Below, in pieces: positions 21,558-35,600 of a stretch of 64,000 bases of DNA. The stretch covers positions 18,306,501 to 18,370,500 of the forward strand of contig JAPYXD010000752.1 in assembly GCA_030998225.1 (NCBI GenBank), given 5' to 3'. The DNA is from Diplolepis rosae. Lineage: Eukaryota > Arthropoda > Insecta > Hymenoptera > Diplolepididae. The notes under the pieces were generated by a model that had not been told where the DNA came from, ran no database searches, and was given only the letters and a program-made list of their open reading frames with translations. Made by a program: the position numbers and the translations under genes. Numbering within the stretch: the stretch's first letter is position 1; each line of letters starts with the position of its first letter.

Positions 21558-24500
21558 GTAGGTACTAAAATTAATGTTTATTATAAAATCAATATTCCTC
21601 ATTTATGTAAAATTCAAAATCAATTAAAAATATATCATATATTAATGTTAATACAAAAATATTGTTTTGAATTGAAATATAAAAAGTCGAATATATTCCA
21701 TTAATTAAATATTACATTGTGTATTGACCAAATATTTTTTTAAATTTTATTGTTCAAAAATAGCCAGTCGTAAGTTTTTAGTTTTTGTATATTGAGTGTA
21801 GAATTTATTACTTTGAGTATAAATAACGTAATCTTAAAGTGATATGATCTCTTTAATGCAAGGCTCATCACGCAAGGACGATTTATCGATTGATTAGACA
21901 TAATCATACAAGGATACTTTATGTTTGAAATATTAAAAACAAAATTGATTACAATTATTTCTTTAGAAATTTTTTCATTTCTATTGAGATTTCGAAAAAA
22001 GAAAAATTGTCCAAACTCACTGGATTTATATAAAATATTGAGTCTGACTTGATAAATAATAAAGAATAAACATTTCAGGAAGTTTTTCTTCTAATTATTT
22101 TCAGCTATATATATTGTTCATTGATTTATCGAATGGCAATTTAATATCATATAATTAAACGTAAATTTGATTTATTTCAAGTTTGTTAAAAGACGTTTAT
22201 CAACTAATAACAAACCGAACAAAATTTTTAATCCGACTCAATTCAAATCAATCCGAAGCTTTCAATTCGCATAATTCCGACCTCTGATTGACGTTAATTC
22301 GACTAACATGGACGTCCTAAACATATATTTTGGACGTCCCAAAGATTAATCAATTTTATAAATGCAATGGGAGGGGAAACGTCGGACGTTTGTTCAAAAG
22401 AAGTCTGAGAAAAAAAAAATCAACGGTATTAGGAGAATTGCTATAGAATGTAAAATGCTCATAAATTTATTTCTGTTCAAGTACCCCATATGTGTATAAT
22501 TAACCAAGGGAAGTTGTTCAGATATGTCTCTCGCAGAAAACAGACGTAATTTTTTTACTACCTTGAATGGTACATATATTCTGGTTGCACAATTACTTGT
22601 GTTGCGTTTAGGCCGCTACCTTTATGCTCTTAGATCATAGCTTTCATCTCCATATTCGGATAAAATCAATCATTATAATGCTATACATTTACTATTCTCC
22701 TGTGCGTCATATTTTTAATCAACTTCGAGACTAATTTTATCTGAATACTCTGGGAACAAGCTTTTTAGCGTTGTATAATTGTCACATTATAAAGCGTTTA
22801 TATTAAAAGCACAGACAATATATTATATTCCTATTTTGAAGATATTTTTCAGAAATGAGATGTTCAGAAGAAAACGAAAAGCTTGATATTAAAGTCCTTA
22901 AGACGTTTTTAAGACGTCTAGGGTTTTTAGTTTCCACTAGGTACAAACGGGAATATTAAACTATCTAAAAGGACGTTTAAAAAATATTAAATATCTCAGA
23001 TTCCAATCGAAACCTAGTGGTCATCTAAAAGACGTTGTTAGGACTTCCATTTCAATCTAATTGATGTCTTTAAGAAGTTTCATTCCTTAAAGATGTCTCT
23101 CGGACATGATCGTCCTGAAGAAGCCTATGTCCAATTGATCTCTTTTAGATGTCTCATGTCATAAAGACGTATTTAGAACATGGAACGTCTTGAAGACATC
23201 AATCGAAAAGACATGGATGTGTTTAGGACATACCAAAGACGACAACGTCTGCTGTGCCCATACTGGTCACTTATTTTTTGCATGATCATTTATTAATGGC
23301 TACTCACTTCCGGTGGGTCACGGATCACAGTAGTAGAAACTGGCCAACCTCAATCAAGAAAATCTTCAATGTTGTATAACCCATCATCTGTGACTAAAAC
23401 CAAATTTATATATTCTTCATCTATTGTTAGCGAACTACATATTTATTCATATAAACAAAGAGCGGAAGAGCGTAAGTTCAAGGTCTTCGGGGATTGAATT
23501 TCGGCTACAGATAAATTATTACGTTATGTAAACTACCTTTCTCAGCACCGGAAGTCTGAGCGTCTTGAATTTGACTCAAGAACGTCTAATATTTGACTTT
23601 ATGTTGTACTCTAGTGGTCTTGTGTCCAAAAAACGTCTAAAAATCATGAAACATCTCTATCCTTAAGATCTCTAATATCTTGATAGTTAATTAACTGAAT
23701 TCTATTAATTTTATGTCTTAAAAACGCCCTTTAAACATGAAACATCAACAAAATAACAGAAAACCTTTAGGGCAATTTTTTAAATACCTAGTAGGTACAA
23801 GGACATAGTCGTTTTTTGAAGATCTAAAATACATCTTTAGGACGTCCATGTCTGTCAAATTGATGTCTTTTAATCATCTCAAGTTTAAAATACGTCTTTT
23901 AGGCATATGGCGTCTGAAAACATCAACTGAACTGACATGGATATCCTAACAATGTTTTTTAGACCTATCAAAGACAACTATGTGCCCGTGCCGCCAATGA
24001 GTAACGTCTTAAAAACACCCAACGTCTGACTTTCTGTTTTCCTGTATTTTGCATAAACTTTTTTGCAACTCATCGAAAAAAAATGAGAAGATTGTAATTA
24101 GTTAACGCGATAAGGTATGATGTAATTCGAAACATAGTCAAAATTACTATAAGATCACGTCATATACCATATCGGTTTAAATTATTCTCAACGAAAGTTG
24201 CCGATGCCTTTAAAGCATACGAAGTATTTACGAAACTTCAACAAAATGTATAGAAGTCTTGAAATCTAAACGAGTAGTTTCTGTTAAGGAAATAACCTAG
24301 CTTGAAATACAAGAAAATATATTTCATTCATGGGCTAAATTGATTTTTTAAATATTGGTAAATCGAAAATATATTCTTTACTTTCAGGTTCTGGATATTG
24401 TAGCCTCAACTCTTTATAAATCGTATTTTATTAAAAATTAATATTGTGAGATAAGCGAGAGCTGCAAAATTAATGCTTCAAGTGTCATGTTCCTATGACG

Positions 24501-25377
24501 TAATTAGTTTACATCACAAGACATTCGCGAAATATTCTGAATATATCTAAATTTGCCGAACATGGGATAACCTAGAAATATTTTATCTAGAAATATCCTG
24601 AGGAAGTTTCTATGATCTAATTGCGGTTATTGTCGCAAGTTATTCATGGAATATTCCGAAATTGTTCCGAGATATCTTAAGGATATTTTCAGGATATCTC
24701 AGAAGGAGAAAATATTGATATGCTTGGGGTGTCCAGAAGATGCCTTAGAATATCCTGAAATATCCAAATTCATTAAAATTGGGACAAGATAGAGATATCT
24801 TAGTATCTTATTTATAGCATATCCTTATTACGTCGTCATTTGAACATAATATTCATATAATGTTCCGGAGATATTTTTAGGAAATCCTGAAATTACGAGT
24901 ATTACATGTGATTTTGTCATATGCCCCAATAAAAGCTGAGGATATTTTCACATGAAATTCTTTATGAGTATTTTATGGTAATTGATGTCGCAAGCTAAAA
25001 ATCGAAAGGTCCCAATCCACATCGTCATACACAACTGTTAATCATCAATAACTCTATTTCATTAAATCTTTAATTTTAGTTTTTTAATTATTAGATTTGC
25101 GTTATGTATATTATCCATACGCTAATATAAACATAAATATCAAGGTAATATGAATTAATAGTGCATCATGCATGTTTTAGTCACGTGGATACAATTTTAG
25201 ATATCAGTTACGGAAGTCTAAACAGATGTGGGAGGTACATATGTACATATATATTTGAATAAATTAAGATTTCCAGAGATTCGTCATAGAAATAGAAGAT
25301 TATATTTAAATTTTAAATATTCATAACTAACACTTTTAAATCGGACTGAACATGTTTTCAATTAAAGACAGGGTGAG
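21558..25377. other. AT-rich stretch, possible intron, with GACGTC-rich region
   Basis: No coding sequence was recognised. 22290-23260 and 23570-24030 are strewn with AGACGTCT/GGACGTCC and TTAAGACGTTT words in both orientations. Two segments ending in ACATGGAT.T and TGTGCCC look like related element ends. 24540-24960 has similarly iterated AGATAT and ATATCC words. These are probably decayed foldback elements. Confidence 0.4.
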
Positions 25378-25391
25378 GGGGGGGGGGGGAA
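25378..25391. repeat. Homopolymer G tract
   Basis: A run of about 12-14 G in AT-rich DNA, similar to tracts at 29161-29180 and 29435-29452. Confidence 0.85.
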
Positions 25392-25481
25392 TTAAGTGTA
25401 TTTGAGACGTCTTAAGGACGTCTCGCGAAATGTCATGCTTTTTACTGTCCTGGAAATGTCATGCCTTAAAACGTCTTTTAA

Positions 25482-25703
25482 CACTAAACCTACCAGAGCG
25501 GTCAAATGACCGCTTTTGACCACCCTAAAAATAAATGTTTTTTAATTATTATATGATAATTATTTTGTGTTTATTGTTTATGCTAAATTCTGTATTAATT
25601 ACAATCAACTGGAAAAGACTATAATGTTTATTTCAAAAGCGGTCATTTGACTGCCATCGGTAGAAATAGGTATATATACTATAATATGTCGGTAGGTTTA
25701 GTG
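25482..25703. mobile_element. 222-bp TTAA-flanked MITE, piggyBac-like
   Basis: CACTAAACCTACC and complement form the ends, flanked by TTAA (25478-25481, 25704-25707), the hallmark of piggyBac-type insertion. Inner arms carry AGCGGTCAAATGACCGCTTT and its partner. Confidence 0.75.
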
Positions 25704-25707
25704 TTAA

Positions 25708-26689
25708 TGTCGGCATTTCTGCAGAAAAAAAAGAAGAAGAGTTTAAATAATTTAGATAATTTATGAACTTCTAAGAAAAATCGAAAATATTCCAAAACTT
25801 TTGAAGACTTCAAGAAATAATTGACTATATTTTATTATTCAAAATTGAATGGTTATCGTTAATGAACATTACAACTATTAATTTCGAGGTACTTTTATAA
25901 ATTTCAGGATGTTTCAGGAGTTTCGAAATTGTTACTAACAATCCAGAATTTTGATAGAATTTGATAAAAATGAAAGGTCACTAAAAAAAGTCACAAGATT
26001 CTATAATATTTTGGAGTAAAATTAATTAAAAAAATTGCAGAATTTTCGAGAATACATAACAATGCATTTATTTCTTAGAATAACATGGAAAGTAATAAAA
26101 TTCGATTATTAACGAAGATGTTACGAAAAAATAAAGATTACAAAGTTTTCTTGAATTTTAAGCAACTCTTGAAGCAATAAACATTTTTGAACTTTTCTCA
26201 GCTTATTATGAAGGTAAATTTACATAGACTACTAGCTACGTATCAAAAATATTTTGATAGATTTTTTCTTCATACTATTAAAGTTAAAATTTGGAAAACA
26301 AAAGTTTTATGAATACAAAGGATTCTCATACTTGAAAAATGGATTTTAAAAGTTATAAAAATTGATAATATGAAAAAAATACAAAATAATATATTTTCAA
26401 AATTTCTTTCATAGATAATTTTACAAATTTGAAGTTTTACAACTTTTTCGTTCTGAGCTCAGATTTTGGAAGCACTCAAGAAAAAATGATTACAATTTAA
26501 TTGTTAGATTATTGACATTCTACGTGAATCTTTTTTTAAAATGTGTCAAGAAAAGTTTAAAAATATTAATTATTTCAAGAGTTATTCAAAATTTAAAAAA
26601 GTTTTGAATTTTTGCCTTTTGGCAATATATTTGTTAATAATGGACTAAAACATTTGGTTTTTGGGATCATTGAATGCGGAATTTTGTTA
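25708..26689. other. Unassigned AT-rich sequence
   Basis: Long runs of A and T with no gene, repeat or element end that I could define. Confidence 0.5.
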
Positions 26690-27169
26690 CCCAGTTGGAA
26701 AAGTCGGATTCATGCCAGTATTTACAAACGGCACAGTACCGCGTCAGTTGTAAACAAGGAACAATGACTGTACTGGACAGTTGGTACCGGACCGAGGATT
26801 AGAGCGGTAATGGCATAGTACAGCCTCAGTCCTGAGACCAAGTGTCGGCTAAAAGCCGACTTCGGAGTCATGCCGAGGGTTGGCGCTGTACTGGTATAGT
26901 ACAGCCCCAGTCCTGAGACCAAGTGTCGGCTAACAACCGACTTCGGAATAATGCCAGTACTGAACCAGTACAGATTTTAGTGCTGGCATGGTACCGATGT
27001 CCAATAACGCGCCAGTACCGATAGACAACTTCTAGCCAAGTTACCTTTCGGAGCCGCGACGGTGGTAGGCCGTGCTTATGCCAGTACTATTCCAGTAGAG
27101 CGCCAGTACTGCAAATTCTTCTGCGGTACTGGCACGGTACCAAGCCGGTTGTAAATTTCCATCTATGGG
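26690..27169 (+). repeat. GC-rich CCAGTACTGGCA element, second copy
   Basis: Inverted relative of 5705-6105, bounded by CCCAG and TGGG. It has an internal duplication: CAGTCCTGAGACCAAGTGTCGGCT occurs in two similar blocks near 26830 and 26910, making it about 80 bp longer than the other copy. Confidence 0.7.
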
Positions 27170-27906
27170 CATCATCCATGTTATTATAAGGAAAAAATTC
27201 ATTGTTAGGAATTTTATAAATTAGAAGCTTTTATGTGAATGTTTAAAAATAAGTGCCCAGCGACTTTTTCACAGCAGTCTATGTATGTTGAATCTAAAAA
27301 TTTTATACTTTTAACATGGGGACAGCCATCCAGTAAATCAGTTTTAAGGCCATGGGCCATGCAGGTTACGTGATCAATTCAGCCACTGACTATCGTTTTT
27401 TTCCATATATAAAATCTTAAATCAAAATAAATTAGTCAAAATTTCGGAAATTATGAATAACAGCATATGGAAGGAATATGGGAAGCTATAAAGTATTAAA
27501 TTGAATTTTTTTTAAAGTTTATTTAATACCAACTAAGTGTGTCGGTAATCTACTCTGCAAATTTTCTAAAATTACTTATTTTTGTCAACATTTTTTGCAT
27601 CCTTATAAATATTCAAGACATAACAGACCTGTACCAAATGTTAAAGATTGCATCACAGTTCGGTGATCTTTGAAAATTTAGAGCATAGTTTCAAAATATA
27701 CGTTACAAATTATTACAATAATATTAAATAATCTCCTACTTCTCCACATGTCCCAACTTTGCTCAAAAGTTGAGTAAACTTTCTCGAACTATTTTTCTCC
27801 GCGTGTCTTCTAATATATTTACCAAATTTAAAGCCAAATATTTTATAAACAAAGAACGTGATCTTACATGGTTGGATTAACATATGATTTTTGTCACGTG
27901 GCCTGC
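27170..27906. other. Unassigned AT-rich sequence
   Basis: No gene, element ends or repeats recognised. Confidence 0.45.
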
Positions 27907-28104
27907 ACAGAGAAAAGTAGATGTTTAGAACTAATATCTAGATGTTTAACTATGGGACAGCCATCTTATATGTTCAACTGTAATATCGAAGATATTAATA
28001 TCTTCATATTTTAGCATCTTAGATATTACAATTGAAGATATAAGGTGGCTGTTCCATAGTTAAACATCTAGATATTAGTTCTGAACATCCATTTTTCTCT
28101 ATGT
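27907..28104. mobile_element. Foldback MITE, copy 1 of a local cluster
   Basis: ACAGAGAAAAGTAGATGTTTA pairs with the complement of TTTTTCTCTATGT. Arms share CTATGGGACAGCCATCTTAT and ATCTAGAT words. Confidence 0.75.
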
Positions 28105-28175
28105 ACACGAGAACGAAAATTATTCATATAATGAAAAAATAGTGCTTGTTCCCTTTCTTCTATGGTCGAACAACC

Positions 28176-28394
28176 ACATGGAGAAAAATGGATGTTCAAC
28201 TATGGGACAGTCATCTTATATGTTCAATTGTAATATCTAGATGTTCAACTGCAATATTCAAGATATTATTCTCTGCATATTTTAACATCTTAGATATTAC
28301 AGCTGAATATCTAGATATTACAACTAAACATATAAGATATCTGTCCCATAATTAAACATCTAGATATTAATTCTAAACGTCCATTTTTCTATGT
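28176..28394. mobile_element. Foldback MITE, copy 2 of a local cluster
   Basis: Same family as 27907-28104, with an extra AATATCTAGATGTTCAACTG segment in the left arm. It lies only 71 bp from copy 1. Confidence 0.75.
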
Positions 28395-28782
28395 GCAAGT
28401 TCCTTAATTTGAACTACATAAAAATGATAAGTCAGGATCTCATCGTTATTTGAACGCGAATTGTGAGATAGTGTCTCGCAAAAATAACGTCTTGAGATCT
28501 CATCGAGATCGAGTCGGTGGGCGACGTGAAAGCCCGTCATGGGCATGTTCTTATAAGGAACACTATGACTCGTATGGACTCGTACCTTTGATGCTCAGAT
28601 TCGAGGTCGCTTGCACAATTCAGGGAACACAAAGATCACATTTTTTTTTTAAAAAAGGTTTATTTTAAATCACGAACTTTCATGAAATAATGTAAGCAAC
28701 AGTAGTATGATAATATTAGTGTGAAGTATTTTTAGCTCGATTGCTTTGTCTGGTATAACTATACGAGTATTAACGGAGAAAA

Positions 28783-29003
28783 ATAGATATTCAGGATTAA
28801 TATCTAGATATTTAACTATGGGACAGCCAACTTATATATTCAGTTGTGATTTCTAGATATTCAGCTCTAATATCTAAGATATTAATTTCTGCAATTTGAT
28901 TATCTTAGATATTACAGTCGAATTTCTAGATATTAGAACTGAATATAAAAGTTGGCTGTCGAATATATAAGTTGTCTAGTTGAATATTCATTTTCTTCTG
29001 TGT
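28783..29003. mobile_element. Foldback MITE, copy 3 of a local cluster
   Basis: More diverged copy (CTATGGGACAGCCAACTTAT; GTTGGCTGTCGAATA on the right). It ends 665 bp before the STPGR start codon. 28400-28780 between the copies has no recognised gene. Confidence 0.7.
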
Positions 29004-29160
29004 TGGATTAATTTTTCGAATAGAAGACTGAAATTAGTAATCAAACGAATGAATTCTGCACCTAGAAGAAAATTCTAAGGTGAAACCAACTAAAATTTTA
29101 TTGGCTCTTAAGGCCGAATTTAAGTATGGGCACCTTGAGGCATTTGTCGAATTGGAAAAT

Positions 29161-29180
29161 GGGGGGGGGGGGGGGGGGGG
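29161..29180. repeat. Homopolymer G tract, 20 bp
   Basis: Uninterrupted run of 20 G, 490 bp before the STPGR start codon. A second run is at 29435-29452 (18 G after GGGGGA). Confidence 0.9.
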
Positions 29181-29434
29181 TAAATTTTACAAAAGAAGAA
29201 AAATTCTAAATTTTTTGGGAATTTGAAATTTTATTGAGAAAATGTCATTCTATTTTTGGAACAGATCTAAACTCATTATAGGGGAGACCGGGACGGAATG
29301 GGACATTGGGGTAAGATGGGACAGTAAATTTTCACATAAATTATCTGGGTTTCAAGTTTTATGTTTTTAGAAATGGGTAGAAAAAATGATCTTGCAAGTG
29401 TCAAGGAATGTAAAAAGTATAATAAAAAGAATGG

Positions 29435-29452
29435 GGGAGGGGGGGGGGGGGG
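29435..29452. repeat. Homopolymer G tract
   Basis: A G run just upstream of the STPGR ATG exon. Uninterrupted runs of this length can be prone to slippage. Confidence 0.9.
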
Positions 29453-29667
29453 CGTGTGCAATTTCACTATTGCTCAGGGGCGGCATGAAGGACAAATTCG
29501 TCCCCGTTTGCTCTACCAAATACTTTTTTGAGTGTTGATTTGAATAAACTGTGAAATAATTAGATAATAAAAGCAGGATCTATAGTGATGGTTTTACAAA
29601 TCATATAAATGCCTTTTTTTCATCAGAGAAAGAAAAGTGACTGAACGTTCTTGGACTTGATCTCAAT

Positions 29668-32600
29668 ATGGGTGGTTTTACACAAAGGCCATGGACGCCC
29701 ACGAAAAGGAGAGGGCCAATCGCAGCCGAATTTGGAAGTCCAGGGCCTGCTTGTGTCACTCTTCCTCCCCTCCTAGGTAGTTCTTTTCAATTTTTTTATT
29801 TTTGAAATTCAGAAAAATAATTTATTCTTGAAACTGTATCTCTTTGCTTTTATTTTTAACATATCAAGCTAAAGCAATCTATAATTTCATAATATTCATT
29901 TTAAGTTTATTCTTTTGTTAATTTCGAAAACTTGAATCTGATAAAAATATTTTTTTAAATTAATTTTTATTAATATTTTTGTCTTTTTTTGAATTGTGAT
30001 ACAATAAAAACTCAAATTTCCAATAATTTTAACTTTGTCTTTTAAAAAATTAAATTTTAATCTAGGAAAAACTGTGCCAGACTCAAAACGTGGAAGGGCA
30101 CCAGCATTTTCTTTCGGAAGCAGGTATATATTTTTTAATACATACCAATTATATATTTTTAATATATAATAAGAAAGCAAGTTTGTATTTGGCTGTGCTT
30201 TTAGATTTTTAATTTAAATTTTAAAACTTTACAGAAAACTTCACCGATATAATTGTATTTCCGTAGTATTATTTTTAAAAATATTTTTAACAATGAAAAT
30301 ACATAGATCTACTAGAACTCAAATATTTTATGGTATTTTTTAACCAACCCCATTAGTGATTACAATTTCCAAACATTCTTTTAACTTTAGACAGCTGTTT
30401 TTTTTACCAATTCCAAACAAGAAAAAATAATGGGAAATGACCTAAACTCTCTTAATGTGAATCAGTTGCTTTTGGTATTAATTTCACCTAGTGGCTGGGT
30501 TCTACTTATACAATTAGTTATTTTTAGTCACAATAATTGAGAAATCAGTTGAAGTCAACTAATCTCTATCTATAATTATTGTGCTGTCTAAATCTGAATT
30601 GACGATAACTGAACTGAATTGATGAAAAGTCAGCCATTAATTCACATTGATAAAAATTTCTACTAATTATTAGACATTTTTTTTACTAATTACTTGTCAA
30701 AACATTTATAATTACTAATTGAATTACTAGAAAATAACGAAAAATTGATAGAATTTTAATCAATTTCAATTAGTGACTGACTTTTCATCAATTTAGAGAG
30801 TGTCATTAATTTAATTTATAGAAAATTTACTGTTTGAAATTAAAAAAGAATATTTTTCATACCTATAATTAGGTATATGGTTCAATTACATGTTTTAGGC
30901 ACGATAACAAAAATGACAGTCCAGGCCCAGGCCCAGGCCAATACAACGTTTCTGGTCTCAGTGCAAAAGGTATGAAATATATTTATTTATTCAATTTCAG
31001 ATTAATGTGATTACATCATTATATTTTTTATATCATTATCATTATTCATATTTTTTTCAATTCAATATCACTATGCATCATTATATTATTTTTTAATATT
31101 CATTCAAAACGATTATATTTTAGTTGAAGAAAGAATTCCTTTATATATTTATAGAATTTTAAAAATTAAAATGAAAACTGCGGCTCATATAAGAAAATAA
31201 TGAGAATAAACATTGAAGATCTTTTTTAGTGAATTAATTTTACTAACAAATTTTTGTTTTCCCATACCGCATATAGTTTGGCTAAAAAATAGATTTTTGT
31301 GTACTACCAGGATCCAAGATTAAGTCCTGAATTTTTCTAAAATTTTAAAAATTATTTAATTTTTTGAATTTCTGTTGCCAATAAAGTAAAGGAACCAAAT
31401 GTGGATCAGTGTTTTTTCTTCAATTAATATAAACATTTAATTTTTAATTTTTTAATATTAATGGGTCATTATATATTACACTAAACATTTACCATTAAAT
31501 TAAAAATAATTTCGATATTCATAGAAGAAATAAACATGTTCCAACATTTGGAAACTGGGGCATTTGTTAATAAAAGAGCAAGAGAATGTCAAATTTTACA
31601 CAAATTCGGTGTCTTAGAGAATTTTAGGTTCCAGTAAAGGATTGTAAGTTCGCCAGTGATGTGAAGAGTTTGGATTTTATCGACCAAACATTCGAGTCTA
31701 GAGAAATGTATAGTAAATCAAGGATTCCAGAACATCCTCCCCCGTTTTCAATCGGCACAATATAAACTACAAATAACTGCATATCAGCTCACGAAACATA
31801 AAAGCTTATTTGCTCATATCAATTTAGGTTTTTCAGAATCTATCGCACAATACAAGTTATGTAACTAAACTGTAATATTGTCACAGAATTTCAATATAAA
31901 AATTAAACAATCCATTTTTCTCAATTTAGTACTGATTTGGTCATGCGAAAATCAGTTCTAAAAGTTCTGCAACCATTACAATACATAAGTCATTTGTACG
32001 AATGTTACATAACACCATGATATTCTTATCAATGAGTATCTATATGTTTTTTTCGAGTAACATTTCTTGAATAACAGTGTTGCCTTTTTGTTACTAAACG
32101 CAGTTATAGAACGTGTACCAATTGTAGTTAATTTTTAATTTAAAAGCAATTCAAATAAATACATTTTTTATCAGGTAAAGATGTTGCCCCAGCGGTTTCT
32201 CTACATGGTCGCACAAAATCTGGAAAAACAGAAGTTACACCTGCCCCAGGGGATTACGATCCACAGAAAGCACAAAAAATCATTCTTGACAACTCTCCAA
32301 AATATTCTTTTGGAATTAAGCCTCACGTAGAGAAAACAAGTGACACACCAGGTAAAGTTTTTGTCTATTTTATGAATTTTATTTTTTCTAAAAATTAAAA
32401 TTTCTTTCTTACTTTAATATAATAATACCTAATATGATAAAAAAAGACAAAATATATCCTAATTTTAAACAATTAACACGTTTTCGGAAAAATTAGAGAA
32501 AATAAATAATGCCTTATGCATTTAGACTATTTTTATATTCTGTTACTATTAAAAGTTATTATAAATTCAAAATTTGCAAGCCTATTTTTATATTAAGGTA

Positions 32601-35600
32601 GTCCGGTAGTAGGAAGGGGGGTGGTTAAGTGCCCTTTTATATTTCATATATCGATAGATTAGACTCCTCCCGATCGAAAAGTCCTCTGCCATTATGGGCC
32701 TTATCGTATTAAATTTTGAATTATCACGTCTCGAAATATGGAATGTTAACATGGGCTCTTATGAAATGTCATTTCGCGGGCTCATAATATCCCGAATTTG
32801 CGAAAAATTTTCTGGTGGCGGCGTTGCGGAAAATTATGGGACTGTTCCGAAATTTCATAAGAATATTAATTTTTCTTTGAAAATCGTATCTTACCGTATA
32901 TCTCGGAAAGTTATTTCGAAATAAACGCCAGAAAACAAGAATAGAAAGAAAGTGGAATCCATATTTCCGCTCAGCTGACGACAACACTATAGTTGTCATC
33001 TCGTCGGGTGAGTCCGCGATTGTATCCCGAGTGATTGGCGCAGCGCGATGGTTGCCGAAGTTCACCTAAAGAAATACTCCGAGAGTCAAATAAAGATTGT
33101 AAATTAATGGAAAACATTTATTTTCCAATCGTTATAGGTATTAATAGTAAATTTTAACGGAAAAAAATTTTCCGCACAATGTTCCGAATTTTGCAACGCG
33201 CATGAAACATTTTAGAAAAATTGTTATAGTTGCTCATTTGATCGCTACTGGACTACCTTAATCAGATTAACAATTTTTGATTCACAAGTTTTTTGCAGTC
33301 ATGTTATTTGTTCTCAAAAAACAAATATGTCTAAAGAAAGCTAAGTTTTTAAATGAAAGAGATTTTTCACAAATAAAAGGTAATAGTGAAGTGATTATCG
33401 CTATTATAAAATGAATATATGTGGCGTGGAACGAAGAAACCGACCTTAAAGCACCAAAAATCGAACCGAACTTAATGTGCAAAATTGGTATGAACTTCTA
33501 CCAGTATTGGCATCAACTCGTGCATTTTTAGCCTGAAATGTCTTATACTATAAAAGAATCAATCTCATGCCATTATTGCTAATATCATATGCTGTCAGAA
33601 TAAAGTTCCTTGCAAAAATAGTTCGAACTTCGCCTGACTATGGTTGCAAGAAACTCATCCTATTTCAGTATGAGTTTTCTTACAACCGAGAGAACACGTG
33701 AGGTGCTACGTTCGAAAGTAGGCGTGGCACAACATCTTGGTTGTAAGAGAACTCATATTGAAATAGGATAAGTTTCTTGCAACCATTGTCAGGTGAAGTA
33801 AAAAAGCATGACTAGTGTTCTTACTATTTTAGTCAGATTTTTTTCTCCGTGCAGTCAATGAAATTTTTATAGACTATCAGAGGCAACAAGAAGAAAAATT
33901 ATTTTTACAATGCTGTCTCTTTTATATAATATTTTATTGATTTATATTACAAATTATACTATTATAGACTATCACTACACATCGCTGAACATAAATATAT
34001 TAACGCTGTTAAAATTAATCTTACGCTGACAGGATTCAAACCTTAACTTTTACCTAACCTACATGTGTAACAGATCCTAACCTTATGAATTAAACTGCGC
34101 GGCTACCGAAGCACCTGCAATATTCCCCCAAAAATATGTTCCGTGTAAGAAATTTCTGCGCCTTGTTTCACCAATAATTTTATATAATAAAAAAATTTAA
34201 AGAGTTATTATTTTTCGGCATTTTTAAATGATTAGATTTTTAATAATTTAATTACTAAATCCCAAATTATTCAATAAAAAAATTTCATAATTTCTGAAGT
34301 TTATATCAATTTACAAATAAAAATTTTGCGTGAACCAGTTCTTCAAATATTCTTAAAATATTTAGTTTGAAAACTTCAAATTTAATTTCTGAAGTCGAAT
34401 TACATCGCAGTGCATATAATGACCACTAAAGTTCTAATTATTGTTATCCTTGATAAAAAGTTTCTCTATAAGTAAGCAATAATTTTAATTTTTAAATTAG
34501 GTATTTAGGTATTTTTAGCTCAAGAATATAATTTTGATTAACTGCTTAATCAAAATAATTAAAATTGAAACATTAATTTTCACAATTGGCAAGTATCAGA
34601 ATTTTTCAAACACAAAATGTTTTAAAATTTTTTATTTATTTTCAGAATCCTTTTAAATTGCAATCCATTAATATTAAATTATTTTGATTTCAAATCATCT
34701 AAAAAACTGACACTAGCAATGGCGCATGGTGCCAGTAAAAATTACAATTACAATATAAAAATATGTAGGATCTAACAAGAACAAATCTTTTGCACGGCTA
34801 AATGTTCATGCAATATTTTATATATGCTGATGGAACTAATGCCTAAGGTTGCCTCAATCTCACAGTATATCACATGAAGATCTTGCATTATCAGTTTTTG
34901 CACAGCATTAATGTTTTCTGGCCCAACAACTGATTTTGGATGATCTTTACGAAATTCGTCGGTGAGTGAATGGCGGACACGATTAAACTCGTTATACCAG
35001 CATTGCACAGTAGCATAGGATGTGGCTTCATCGCAAAATGCGAAAATAAATTGATGGATGCATTCTTGTCTTCATAATCTACGTCGAAAGTCATAACAAA
35101 TCATCGTATGAAAATTTTCATGCGTTAATTCCATTTTTTGCTGAGACCCAGTTTTCAAGTCACTGTAAACAACACAAATAACGCTCAAATGACAAAACAT
35201 TCTAAAGGTGGTTATAGTCAAAAATGTCAGATGGCACCTAAGAACACTCAGTGTTGCCAAGGCTCAAAATATGAATAGTGCCCCTTATATCCAGATTCTT
35301 TTAAAACCTGAAGGCTTTCTAGAAGAAGTACATTCTGTCAAAAAAGTACCGGGGATTGGTCAATAAAACACAAACTATATAAACTATATATTTAATATTC
35401 ATCCAAATTTATTTTATTGCCTCCGGAGTAGGCCCCTACCGAAATAATATACTTATGCCAACGAATAATCCAAACATCAAAACATTTTTTAAACGCATTT
35501 TCTGGAATCGACTTAAGTTTTAGCCGCGAATTACCTTTTATGTCTTCTCTCGACTGAAATCGGATGCCTCGAAGTGGTAATTTGAGTTTTTGAAAGAGAA

